From Nematopogon swammerdamellus (lineage: Eukaryota > Arthropoda > Insecta > Lepidoptera > Adelidae), in NCBI GenBank assembly GCA_946902875.1, contig OX336340.1:17747566-17811565 (forward strand): a stretch of DNA of 64,000 bases. Direction: 5' to 3'. Made by a program: the position numbers and the translations under genes. The notes below the pieces were generated by a model. That model did no database searches. It was not told the DNA's origin and saw nothing but the letters and a program-made list of their open reading frames with translations. Positions 12,299 to 59,600 of the stretch are shown one piece after another (the stretch's first letter is position 1; every line of letters starts with the position of its first letter).

Positions 12299-13093
12299 AT
12301 GATCAACGAGGATCTGAGCCGCGTTTGGAAATGGTCGTCGGAAAACGGTCTTGCATTGAACCCCAAGAAGTCAGTATTTATGGTTCTAGGAACGAAATTT
12401 CAAGTGTCTAAGGTTGCGTGTCTAAAACCCCAAATAAACATTAACAATATTCCCGTGCCCATGGTAAAGTGTACTCGTGATCTTGGTATCCATATAGACA
12501 GCAACTTAAGATTTGAAGAACACATAGGTAAAAAAGTCCAAATAGCATTTGCAACTCTAAAAACACTTTACAAACTGCGAGAGCACTTATCGTATGAGGT
12601 TAGACACACTCTGACCGATGCGTTGGTGCTCTCGCATTTTAACTACTGTGACACTGTCTATGGGCCCTGTATTTACAAGAAAACACAGAAAAAAATACAA
12701 CGTGTACAAAATGCCTGCATGAGATTCTGCAGACCCATTGGTAGAAGACAGCATATTACTCCCTATCTAAATAAATTTAATGTGCTAAATATGAACAATA
12801 GACGTGCGCTGCACCTTGCCAGCCAGCTTCACCGAATTGTTAATAATCATGCTCCAGAGTTACTATGGGAGAAGCTTGAATGGGCAGGTGCAAAACACGC
12901 TCACGGCACACGAGGTGCTGGCACTCTACTCATTGTTCCAAAGCACCACGGAGCCGCCTTTGAAGGATCCTTTAGATACGCGGCTTCCAAGTGCTGGAAC
13001 AACATTCCACCACCAATAAAGTTAATAAGGTCTGATATCAATTTTAAACATAAACTTAAATTACACTTACTGTCAGTACAAAAAGGAGGCTAA
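12299..13093 (+). pseudogene. Jockey-type reverse transcriptase C-terminal region
   Basis: 264 residues: VWKWSSENGLALNPKKSVFM just after the YADD box, then thumb and C-terminal motifs DLGIHIDSNLRFEEHI, LSHFNYCDTVYGPC and FRYAASKCWNNIPPPIKLI, typical of insect jockey-clade elements. The frame has lost its 5' RT and endonuclease parts. Confidence 0.75.
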
Positions 13094-13139
13094 CATGATA
13101 TTTATTAACCACGGTCCTCAATTTTATTCTTATGTTTTG

Positions 13140-13295
13140 TTTTGTTTGTTTGTTTTTTTGTTTTTTTTTTTTTTTGTTTGTTCTCACTATAACCCACACT
13201 CGTCACTTTCTTCCTTTCTTCCTTTTTTTTATTTGTTTTTTTTCCCCATTTTTATGTATTTTTTTTATTTTTTTTTTTTTTGATTTTGTTCTTTT
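13140..13295 (+). repeat. Poly-T-rich tract in the jockey 3' region
   Basis: Long T runs broken by G or C; low-complexity DNA, not coding. Confidence 0.8.
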
Positions 13296-13590
13296 TACGT
13301 TTTTAAAATAAGTTTCTTAGTAAGTAGTCGAAATTATGTCAACATATCAGGGTTAGGCTTAAAATCAGCGTTCCTATGGTTCGCCGTAGGAATAAGAGCT
13401 GTGCCGCATCCCTTTTGCGAACAATGTATTGTTTTTCTTTTTAATGTTCTTTTTTTGTTATAAGTATTTAATTATTTTAGTTTTTATTATGTATTTTTTT
13501 TTCTTTTATGTTTTCTGTTTTTAAATTTGTTTGCAATAAAAGTTTTTGAATTTGAATTTGAATTTTAAATTAATAAAATAGTACATTTTA

Positions 13591-13740
13591 GGCTTATCGC
13601 CCACTGGCGCGACACGCCGCGTGCGACAAGTCGCGCGCGTTTTTCTTAGCGACAGACAAGCTTCTTTTTAGAGAGCCATACAATATCAAAACGCGCGTGA
13701 CGTGGTGCGCGCAGCGTGGCGCGTCAGTGGCCGATAGCCC
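13591..13740. mobile_element. GC-rich MITE with about 50-bp imperfect TIRs
   Basis: The ends GGCTTATCGCCCACTGGCGC and GCGTCAGTGGCCGATAGCCC are imperfectly inverted, with CGCGCG-rich inner arms. It follows directly after the jockey-like tail. Confidence 0.65.
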
Positions 13741-14015
13741 TTACGGCATAAATACTATTTTAAAGTTTATGATATCAAACGTTTTTTTTTATGGAAACTG
13801 ACACGTTTCTTGAGAAAATAGAATTGCAGTGGACTGCGGCGGCGCGGCGGCTCCGTGCGCGAGACACGGTGCGACCGCGTGATCGCCGCGCGCACGGAAA
13901 CTATTGTTACTATTTATTGTCTTGTTTGTGCGTCCTTCAATTCAATGTTAATTTCTTCAATGTTGTGTAGTAATAAATATTTACTCACTTTCTAGTCCTG
14001 CCGGTATTTTTACCT

Positions 14016-14320
14016 GAAATACTGTAACCATGGCCGATGACCGTAACTCATGTAACATGAAATACTGTAACCATGGCCGATGACTGTAACTCATGTAACA
14101 TGAAATACTGTAACCATGGCCGATGACTGTAACTCATGTAACATGAAATACTGTAACCATGGCCGATGAACGTAACTCATGTAACATGAAATACTGTAAC
14201 CATGGCCGATGACCGTAACTCATGTAACATGAAATACTGTAACCATGGCCGATGACTGTAACTCATGTAACATGTAACCATGACCGATGACTGTAACTCA
14301 TATAACATGTAATACTGTAA
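14016..14320 (+). repeat. 43-bp minisatellite beside the kinase exon
   Basis: Six full units (starts 14016, 14059, 14102, 14145, 14188, 14231) plus a partial one, of the type GAAATACTGTAACCATGGCC then GATGACTGTAACTCATG. It ends about 75 bp before the exon at 14397. Confidence 0.93.
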
Positions 14321-14396
14321 TGTAAACAAAGAATTGGAATACGTCGCTGTGCTCTTACTCTATCTATATGATAATTTGATAATGCTTGTTTTACAG

Positions 14397-50085
<35,689 letters not shown>

Positions 50086-50916
50086 CACGACCCAGGCGTT
50101 CGGTGACTTGAGAATTCCTCTTCCGTTGACAAAGCAATCACATGCTATGTTGTAGATAAAGCGTTGTCAAAGATTTCCTCGTCCGTTGCATGTCATGGTC
50201 TACAGTCACACATTTGCTCAAAGCATCAGAGTGGTTTGACATGTTCAGCGGCCACCGAGGAGGGTTGCCATAAATCAAAATTGTGTATCGTGCAAGAACA
50301 ATCATAATGTAAATTGGTATGGCTTCCGCACGATATTATGGAGCTACGAATTATATATGTAGCAAATATAATTTAAGTACCTAATGTAAAAGAAAGTGTA
50401 ATTCATTTACTTAGATTGAATTGATAAAGATAGATATTAGATAGATAATATCAGTGAATATTTTCCAAATTTGAAACCGCACATGAATAATTCTATCACA
50501 ATGATCTTATTATAAATATAATGATATTGATTATTTGAATAAGGTTGTATAAAAACCTAAAGTTATGAAAATCTAGTCCAATTTATTGTTTTTTTTTACC
50601 ATTACTTGTTTATTAGTGTATATTATTGTGATTTTTTTTATTTTGATGTTTTTTATTTATCCTTAGATTATGTACCTACCTATACTATACAGAAAACATT
50701 ACAAGGACAAATTATTTAATTTAAATCATTGGAACATACCTACATACCTTCCCATCAACATTTGTCAGTGCAGACAAATTTCAAACCTAGGCATTATAAA
50801 TTTGAATAATTTTGTGGCATTTTATTGTAAAAGCTATATTAAAATTACCTATAAGAAACAAAAAGATATTTGTTTCTTTAAATTATTCATGAATAAAGTT
50901 GGACCCTTGAAATAAA
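50086..50916 (+). promoter_or_regulatory. Pkcdelta: PKC delta 3' UTR with candidate polyadenylation signals
   Basis: AT-rich sequence after the stop codon at 50085, without recognisable repeats. AATAAA occurs at 50892-50897 and 50911-50916. The true transcript end cannot be fixed from sequence. Confidence 0.4.
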
Positions 50917-51486
50917 TGATTACTCAATAAGTGAACAAAAGAACTGTTTTTATGGTAAGATTGAATATTTTAAAAATAAACACATTTCATCTTATGTTAA
51001 TTCTATATATTCTTTTCATTTATTACATAAGTGTAGGAACATTTTTAGTTCAATAAGGATCTAAAGTTTTAAATTAGCAAAATAATACTTTCTTCTAAGT
51101 TACCAAACATTACATCCTCAAGTCGCGACAAATATGTATAGGTACACACATACATCGGTAGGCACTCCCCTTTCGCTTTTACATAGCACCTACTATTCTA
51201 ATTCTTAAATCTTCACAGTGAACAATCTAGAACATACAAGAAATAATAAAATCAACTTCATTCCAAGTACTGAATATAATCTATATACAACACTATGATT
51301 ACATACAACTATATTACTTCAGTGATTTTTGTCTCATTGACGAAACAAACATTATTCCACATGTTACCTATTATTATAGATAGGATTGAATACATAAAAT
51401 AATATCTTACAATGTATATTATACATTCACATTTTAATTAAAACTTCATAGAAGTGTAGATTTATCTAAACTCTAGTTAACTGGAA
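50917..51486. other. Intergenic, nothing recognised
   Basis: AT-rich DNA between the PKC 3' UTR and a GTGCGAG-type repeat. Confidence 0.5.
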
Positions 51487-52095
51487 AAAATAAACCAGTC
51501 AAGTGCGAGTTCGACTCGCGCTTCAGGGTTCCGTATCAATCAATTATATTTTTGATTAAACCTCCATTATATTTTTGAGTCGAAAATATTCCTATGGCGC
51601 GGTGGCTCAGTTAAGTTAGTTTAAGCTATATCTTAATAGCGAATAACAATATAATTATAACAGAATTTCGAAAATAAGAGTACCGGACATAAATATTTAT
51701 TTTTTGCATATTTATATAAAATTATCTATTAAAACTTCACCTAAAAAAATTATCCAAAAATGTTGAAATCCCAAAGTTAACCCTTTTCAACGATATGCGA
51801 CATGCCTAGTAAAAAAAAAAATATATATTTATAATATTTTCACTTTATTGGCCCAAAGGATGCAACAAATTGACTCCTGGACTATTGGCAGAAAAAAACC
51901 ATATCTGCATTCCAAGTTCCAATATAATTTTACTATTTCTGTTGATACTTAAATAAACATTACACGATTAAGGCGCTGTGACAGGACGACAGACGGAAGC
52001 ACGGACAGACAGACAGACAACAATGGAGTCTCACCATAAGGTTTTTTTGTAACACATTAAGTTTCTTTGTACCAAAGTACCATAACCCTAAAAAA
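51487..52095 (+). repeat. GTGCGAG-type repeat, long variant
   Basis: AAACCAGTCAAGTGCGAGTT at the start and AAAGTACCATAACCCTAAAA at the end, with an AGACAGACAGAC run near 52000. The centre is AT-rich and unlike the other copies. Confidence 0.6.
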
Positions 52096-52372
52096 TATAG
52101 TTAGCTAACGATAATGATCCAGAATTATTGAAGACATACAATGAACTGTTTGTGGTCTCAGAGTGGAGAATGGCCCATCCCCCCTAACATAATAGGCTGG
52201 ACAGCAAACAATACATAACAACCACCTCTTCAGGGAAAAGTAGTACCTATGTAACCTAATATGTGATTTATGGTCAAATCTTAACATTAAATTAAGTATA
52301 ATAAAAAAAGATTAACACAGGAAAAACTAAAATTGTGTGCGCCGGCACTAAATTAAGAATATGTAAACATCA

Positions 52373-52751
52373 CTATAGTCTGTTTTTTGGAAGACGGAGT
52401 AAATTGACGTTTGACTGACATTAGAGTGTTGCACGCTTTGCACCACTAGTGATTGTATTCAATGACAATAGTATAGACTTTTAGATGACACAAACACGAC
52501 ACGACACACCTTCACACATATTATGCGCTACCTGTGGCGCTGCCTTAAACTTAACATTTTTCTAGCTAGATTTAGCTTAATATGTTGTCAATTAAATCCA
52601 CAATTAGGTAAATATTAGAGTTTACAGCATTTCATTAGTTAATCAATCGATAAAAGTATCGATAGCAACTACATGCCTATTTAAAATTTGCCAGAAACTG
52701 GCAACACTATAAACGTCACTTTCCTCCGTCTTCCAAAAAAACAGACTATAG
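52373..52751. mobile_element. MITE with about 40-bp TIRs
   Basis: CTATAGTCTGTTTTTTGGAA and TTCCAAAAAAACAGACTATAG are inverted, continuing through GACGGAG and CTCCGTC. Flanking TA is compatible with a mariner-type target. Confidence 0.8.
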
Positions 52752-53154
52752 CCATACGCACTGTTACTGTCACCTTTACCAAATCACTGTTCAAACCAGC
52801 CCTGGGGTCCCGGTATAGATGTCACGCATCAAAAACGTAAATAAGAACTCCTTATTATTTTAAAGAAAAACATGCACTTCTAATATACACAATATCATCT
52901 TGCATTCACTCTAACTAGAGTATAAAAAAAGATTTTACGCATCAAAAAAATGACCTTAAATTTTTTGTTTTATTGGAACTACATATTGCGCCAAGTTTTA
53001 TTAAAATCGGTTGACGGGAAGTGGGTGAAATTCAAATAAGCAGTATTCATCCCTTAATTTTCCACCCGGTATATTTGATGGGTGGAATATTTTCTCCAAA
53101 TTTAAATGGGACTCGAGTATAACCAATTCAATTAAAAAAGAATCATTGAAATCA

Positions 53155-54493
53155 AGGAAGGTGTGGATCTAAGCTTGCGATGGCTTCACCGAACATATCC
53201 GGGCCCAACGGCAGTAGAGGAGGGTATTAATCGAGGCCGGGACTAGCGAGTGGCCACTCTCAATTTCCCGCGCATGCTTCACGTTTCGGCTCGCTTCAAG
53301 CCCTCGTCAGCTAGTCTGCGTTGACTAGGACGCGGGGAAACCACCAGTCCCGCTCTCGACCTCCCTCTCTACCTATCCATATTCTGTAGGATGCTTCCAG
53401 TGACGTTTTCGAAGCTCTCTCCATATATGAGCTTAGCGTCGATCTTGGGAGCCCTAGATTCTTGAAGAGACTGTAGAGCGACTTCGCTGGTAGTCCTCTT
53501 GCTCCGACTTCCACAGCGAAGAGATCAGTCTTGAATCCGTTTCTCACAATCCGGTCTTCTAAGTTGCAGTACTTGTTAAGTTTGATGTTGTGGTCCTTCG
53601 GTATGTTACTTTCCCATGGAACTGTAAGTTCAACAAGTACTACATGCTTTGTCGCTTTTGAGAATATGAGTATATCCGGTCTTAATGCTGTGGTACAGAT
53701 TTCCGAAGGCATTTGGTAATGCTTCTCATGTGTGTCCATCAACAATTCCCAATCCTTTGCTGCTGAAGAAAAATTGAAGAAGGTTTAGTCCTATCTTTGG
53801 GCAGCTTATTGGCTCCAGGTTTCACAAAGTTGACCTTCTGGAAGCCGCTACTGGTTTGCCCTTTCCTGGTCCGTGCAATTGACAGGTTGATGGCCTCTCT
53901 GATGATTTGGAGGACTTTATCATGACGGTAGGAATACTGGCCTCGCTCAAGTAGTATTTTGCATCCGCATAACAAATGTTTGGCCGTGCCTACGAACTCC
54001 TTACATGACGGGCATAGTCTATTTGTAGATTTCCCCCATCTAACTAGGTTACTCGGGTCGGGGAGAGTAAGCTGGAATGCATTTAAGTAGAACTTAAGCA
54101 GCTCAGGGGACCAGTTGTATATTATGGATTTCCACTTCAATGCAGGAGGGATGCAGAAGTCACCCACTGTTAGCCAATCATTCTGCATTTCTAGGTTTAA
54201 GGCGTGAAGTTTGAAGCCTTGTTCCATGTCCTCCTGAGCAAAACCTTTCAGTATTTCTTTATCAGACTTTGCTGTTTCTATGCCCAATCCAGATCTATTG
54301 GTGCGTGTACCAACTTGGAATGATTTGTAGAAGTCGAGTCTCGATTCCAGTTCATCTGATAGTGTTGGGTAAGGCTTGAATAGCGCTATCATTGGAGTCT
54401 TTGAGTATACATCGTTTGGCTATTCTCGCCTTTTGATAAAATATCGACGGTTTCTTAATGTTCAGTCCAAAGTTATTGTGAGATCTGTATAGC
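53155..54493 (-). pseudogene. 5'-truncated second copy of the RLE retrotransposon
   Basis: An inverted copy of the last 1.3 kb of the element at 59006-62404. It starts at the equivalent of GCTATACAGATCT (54493) and ends at 53155. The reading frame is broken: a small change near 53770 shifts frame (the copy reads SIFLQQQRIGNC where the full copy reads SILGAAKDWELL), and another break lies near 54370. The 3' untranslated part, including the hammerhead-like core, is nearly identical. The 5' junction lies in a different repeat containing GACTTCGAAAAAGGAGGAGG. Confidence 0.9.
53280..53335 (-). ncRNA. Second hammerhead-like core (truncated copy)
   Basis: The reverse complement carries the same GTC (53331-53329), CTGACGA (53310-53304) and GAAA (53287-53284) with identical stems to the copy at 62224-62279. 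Preservation in a dead, frameshifted copy may only mean a recent origin, not selection. Confidence 0.5.
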
Positions 54494-54540
54494 ACAATTG
54501 GCGAAGATATCGCGTAACCTCCTCCTTTTTCGAAGTCAGT

Positions 54541-54785
54541 TTTTTTATTTTTTTTATCGAAACTGACACGATTGGCTATCACCTACAACATCCGTGATGT
54601 CAGCCCATAACACCGGGTGAACTTGGTCCCACGTCAGTGCTTCCCTTCGGTCGTGCCGGCTACACTGAACTGGACGGAAAGCACAAACTATTTACATAGC
54701 CGTTTCGACCGACCTTTCAGTCAGTGTGATGGTATCAACCCGGGCGGGTTAAACCCTACCACCTAGTAATATAAGAAGGGAGTCA
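54541..54785 (-). mobile_element. 5S-SINE body
   Basis: TTTTTTATTTTTTTTATCGA then the family body to CTACCACCTAGTAATATAAG; adjoins the truncated retrotransposon's upstream repeat. Confidence 0.7.
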
Positions 54786-55329
54786 TATAAGGAGGTTAAA
54801 AATAAACAATAATGTGGAGTTCACATTGATTAGGACGTTAATTGATATCTATCAAACCTTCTTTCCTCCTTCTCTATTCTCAACCCTGTTTACTTTCATT
54901 GGTTACATAATAAAATTATAAAATCTAAATATTCATAACATCATGCCCAGGTCTTAATAGTTTGGCGCGTCTACTCTTGCCGAAAAAAAGAAAGAATCAA
55001 TGCAAGAACATACTGCAATTCTTTCAATTTAAAAGAAACAGTGTCCATTAAGTATGTCTATTTCAGACAATCATGACAAATATCCTTGTCATTTTTCATC
55101 ATAAAGCACTTCCAAAGAGCTTATTTAACAATAGCTACGATTCTACGCAACAATGAAATATCTAAATTCTTCCAATATTTTGCTGCAAATTCACGATTCA
55201 GTACATTCATGTTTACTTGTTCAGTACGCGAACAAGTAAACATCAGTCGTCAATATTATTTCAACTTTATCAAGATAAAAATAAAAACGTTATTAACATC
55301 ACACTTCTAATGATAAGTTACATATTTGT
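54786..55329. other. Intergenic, nothing recognised
   Basis: AT-rich. A short palindrome TGTTTACTTGTTCAGTACGC/GCGAACAAGTAAACA lies near 55209-55243. Confidence 0.5.
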
Positions 55330-55560
55330 GCCCACTAAGATGGCCAATCAATGGTAATTTATGACAACTGAGATGGCCAATGAGCGGAATTGTTACCACT
55401 GATATTGCCACTCAATGGTGATTTGTGGTAACCAAGTTATCAACTGGGATGTCGCACTTTCAATAAAAAGAAAAAAGGTCAACCAGTGGTAATTTAATGA
55501 CAACTGATATGACCAATCAATGCTAATTTGCGAAAACTGACGCCGGCCAATAAATTCACA
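55330..55560 (+). repeat. Degenerate tandem repeat
   Basis: About five units like GATGGCCAATCAATGGTAAT then TTATGACAACTGA (55340, 55372, 55405 and onward), strongly diverged. Confidence 0.6.
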
Positions 55561-55606
55561 TTTGTTTCAGGTGATCATAACCATAAGTTGTAAATATATA
55601 AGTAAT

Positions 55607-56330
55607 CGAGCGAGCCACATTCGCCAACTTCCGTACTGGCCAATTCTTTATTCGCCAATTCCTTGTTCGCCAACTCCCGGTTTGCCTATTCCTTACTGAC
55701 CTATTGTTCACTTACTTACTGCGAAAAGTACAACGAATACCAAAAACCAATCAACTTTCTGGTCAAGTGTTAAAAAATAACCCTATTAAACTCTTTTTAC
55801 ACAATTTAGGTACAACAATTATTTATGTTGTCTATTTGCATTGTCATTTACTGAAAAATAAATGTGATTGGTAATTAGTTTTTCTTCAATATTGCGCAGT
55901 TTATACCCAGTTTCATGTTTAATAATTATTGCTATATTCTCTGGAGAATGTCGACTGAAGAAGAGTCGCAATATATGAAGGACTCACAAATAAACATGGT
56001 TGTGAAAGACAAAGTTTGAAGTACAAAGAATCAATCTGTTGGAATGTAGCGGAAGATTTTCTTTAATTAAGCTAAAATTTGATTATAAAATAAAATCTTT
56101 ACATACGTTGTACACGTATATATACATTATTTTCTAATTTGCAGAATCAAATTTGATTTATTTTCATAATAAACAATCTATTCAAGTTATCTGTTATTTT
56201 ATTGGTTGTATTCTAACTGTACTATACAGCTTTAGGTCAGTAAGGAATAGGCAAACCGGGAGTTGGCGAACAAGGAATTGGCGAATAAAGAATTGGCCAG
56301 TACGGAAGTTGGCGAATGCGGCGCGCTCGT
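55607..56330. mobile_element. Long-TIR element in 3' flank of propeller gene
   Basis: The TIRs are about 95 bp (55607-55704, 56233-56330) and themselves built of TTCGCCAATTCC-like units (TTCGCCAACTTCC, TTCGCCAATTCC, TTCGCCAACTCC, TTTGCCTATTCC). The interior is AT-rich and non-coding. It ends 33 bp from the stop codon at 56364; TTTATT on the + strand (AATAAA on the - strand) occurs in it, for example near 55650 and 56157. Confidence 0.85.
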
Positions 56331-56363
56331 AAGTAATGAGCAATGATAGAGTAATTTTACTCG

Positions 56364-56600
56364 TCAGTAATCGTACTCCTGTGGTTCTGCACTTATCATG
56401 CGCTGTCTAGCCTTTAGGTACTTATGCGTGTAGGAGATTTTGTATATGCTGGAGTCCGTGCACATGAAGATGCTGTGTTGGTCCTGTCTCTCGTGCACGT
56501 CCACGGCGATGATGTCTTTGGGAAGCTGCAGTGATTTGAGGGTTATAACCCGCTCGGGCTGCGTGCTTACACTCAGGTTGTCCCACGAGTATATTTCTAC
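56364..56600 (-). CDS. Propeller gene last exon
   Basis: Acceptor TTTCCACAG, then 78 codons and a TGA stop at 56366-56364. Begins VEIYSWDNLSVSTQPERVIT, continues IIAVDVHERQDQHSIFMCTD and ends SAEPQEYDY, an acidic/Tyr C-terminus. The stop lies 33 bp from the end of the long-TIR element at 55607-56330, so that element must supply most of the 3' UTR. Confidence 0.82.
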   Translation of the reverse strand, partial: VEIYSWDNLSVSTQPERVITLKSLQLPKDIIAVDVHERQDQHSIFMCTDSSIYKISYTHKYLKARQRMISAEPQEYDY

Positions 56601-59600
56601 CTGTGGAAATAAGAAAAAAATGTACATTGTGTTACCTCAAAAGGTAGTACCCGAAAGAGAATGATTCTACATCTTGAACAGAAAAAAAAATTTTTTTTTT
56701 TCATTTTCTTCTTAATTGTATTTCATGTATTAAGTATGTATTAGTTGGAAAATAGCATTCCGCATTAAAAACTATTTATAGATCAAGAACCGATTAGCTA
56801 CCTAAATCTATAAATGTAAATTTGAACTTTGTTAACAAGTAAATAAGTACAGGTTGACATAACATTTCGGGAAATTTGTAACTCACTTCTCCTTGAGTAG
56901 TTCCAATGATGAGCATGTTGGAATGTACTACGAGACAGGAGAGGTTGGGACACTCCACCTCCATGTGCTGTCTGTCCGTTCGGATGTGGAATCTGGAGTC
57001 TGCTGACGCTGGAGTAGATATTACATGTAGATTAGTTGGTTTCTGGTAAGTCAGTAAGAGTTTGTCGCATATGTGTCGTCGCAATGGCAATATTTTAAAG
57101 TGATTTAATTTTTTTTTTTGTAACCTGACATGGTTGGCTACATCACCCACTACACCTTGGTAAATTAGGTGCAATGTCAGTGCTTCCGCATGGTTGTGCC
57201 GGCTACACTGAGCTGGATAGAAAACACCGCCGTTACGAGCGAATTGATTAAACTCTATGGCTCCGCGCCCATTACTTACCTTATCTTATGATTTCTCATG
57301 CGTACGTACATAGCACCACCGAGCTACTGAGGCTGACGGATGCGATGCCAGCATTAGTTAATGCAATGTTCACGCACGCATTAAAATGTAGTGAATTGCG
57401 ATAATAGCTCGAAAGTATCGCCATCGTTGTCACATCATATTTCTATCAAATTTCCTCACAGCAGATTTTTTCAAAATTTAAAGGAGAGGATAATATTTTC
57501 ATACAGGAATACAATAATTTTCAATATTAGATTGTCATTATTGTGTATTGTGTAGTGGCTGTTAACAGTGGCGGCTCGTGAATTTTGGTGAGAGTTAACT
57601 AAAAAAAATCATTAAGTATCGTGGGCACGCATGAAAATGAACATTTATGACTATCTATAAGTAGGTAGGTTGAATATAAAAATGGTTGACTTCTAGAGTC
57701 CCTATGAAAGGTTTCAAAGTGAAGCGTCATGTACCTTATTTATGTTGAAAAAATGGACCATTTTTTGGAAGGAATCTTTAATCCACTTTACTATATTAGG
57801 TACCTACGTAACTAAATAAAAAACTAGCTTGTCAGCCTCCAACGGTCGAGCGGTCACCCATCCAAGTACTGACCGCGCTCAGCGTTGCTTAACAACAGTC
57901 GACCGACCGCACCACTGAGCTACCGAGGCTGACAAAAAAGTTTTTTCATGCAAAATATATCATGTTAGTGACTTACTGGAGTAAACAATATCACAGTTGT
58001 TGACCAAGAAGGCTGGCGTGCAAGCGTAGGATGGGTACCAGGCCGTATCCACCTTCACAAACTGCTTATGCTCCATCAGCAGCTTCAAAATGGCGCCCGC
58101 CCTCGTCAGGATGTAGACCTCGCCGCACGAAACGTTGAGGCACTTGATGGGGTTGCAGCCGTAGTAGCGCGCGAAGAACACTCGCTTCCATGTCTTCCCC
58201 TCCCACCGGCAGCCCCACAGCTCGAACTTGGTGTTCACGAAGTAACAGCATTTGTCGTCCAGTCTGCGATAGTTAATGTTTCATACTGAACGACCAGAGC
58301 ACTGCACACCAGAGCAAACATCCGACAGATGCCGCTGAAAGCCATCTTGAGTCTCTTTTTTACCTCCTCTTAATTTACATAAAGAGACATTTCAGGCCAG
58401 AACAGTGTAATTATTCTTTGCGTTGCCGAAAGATTCATTTATTGTACCGGAATGTACAGGAATGCGTTCCAATGGGCCATTGACGACATCCTTACAGAAG
58501 ACTGGACCACTGGTTTTTACAATAGTTCCAAAGAATGCAAAAGTATGTAAATAGTGAGGGAATATAGGTACTTTGAAAAACAACAAATATATCATAAACA
58601 TAATACGTGGTCTTATGAGAATCCAGAAACTTACAGTATGACCTAAAATTTGTTTTTGTGATTGAAGTCTTGTGATAGATAGCCAAAAAAAACAAGGTGA
58701 AATTATATTTAAAAAAAACCAGACAAGTGCGAGTCGGAATCGCGCACCGAGGTTTCCGCACCACAAAAAAAAACATTGAAAAAAAACACGTTTCTTGTAT
58801 GGGAACCCCCCTTAATTTTACTTTTTCTATTTTTTATTATTTGTTGTTATATCCGCCATAATAACACATTTTCTGTGAAAATTTTAACGGGCTACCTATT
58901 AAGGTTCAAGAGATACAGCCCTCGGATAGACGGACGGACAGACAGACAGACAGTCGGCGTAGGCTTAGTAATAGGGTCCCGTATTGGATACGGAAACCTA
59001 CAAATAATAAAATGTGGCATGAATATGGACTTGAAATGCTCGAAGTGTGGGAAACAATATAAGCGAAAAATCTGGCTAGAAAAGCACGTGAAGGAGAAAC
59101 ATAGCGACAGTGAAGCAGGGCAGAAAGCGCCTGTAAGTTCTCCACCTGACACTATTGACAGAGTACAACCTCACACGTCACAAAGTGTTGCGCAACCTTC
59201 CTCTCACCATGAAGCATTTTCGCCCAGAGACCGACTAAGCTTACCGAGCATATCCGAGACCACTTGGAAGCAACATGATCGATGCCTAGCCGAAAGACTT
59301 GACCTCCCAGGCTGCAGGCAGAGTCCCGAAGATCAGCTGTATGACTTCCAGGGAACAATTTACAATTACTTCTCCGAATTGTACCCTGTTCGCTATCACC
59401 ACAACCCAATGGAAAGAGAAAACACTTTCAAAGCAAAGCTTAGGAGAAGGAAGAGAGAGTTGATAAAGCAGCTAAGGAAGGCTAAAGCCTCAGGAGACAG
59501 AAATCTATGCCACCAATTAGCCAGAGCGATGAGATCTATCCTAAAACTCATCCAGAAAGTATCTGAGCAAATTACGGTTGTTGGCAATGAATTTCGAAAG

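Larger units (their letters stand above)
11815..13566 (+). mobile_element. Jockey-like non-LTR retrotransposon, 5'-truncated and decayed
   Basis: The RT catalytic part is recognisable but broken: TQGCPQGS around 11826 and QMYADDTQLLL at about 12229-12260 are in frames interrupted by stops. The C-terminal half follows as a long frame (12299-13093). After it come a T-rich 3' region, AATAAA near 13538 and a (GAATTT)n tail ending about 13566. Confidence 0.75.

Noticed and set aside
1..14396. Upstream PKC exons (C2-like, C1 zinc-binding domains)
   Set aside because: No Cys/His-rich C1 pattern or C2-like frame with splice sites was found in this part.
58776..59018. N-terminal 81 codons of the retrotransposon frame as part of its protein
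   Set aside because: This stretch is a separate interspersed repeat also found at 18664, 17376 and elsewhere; the frame is open by chance.
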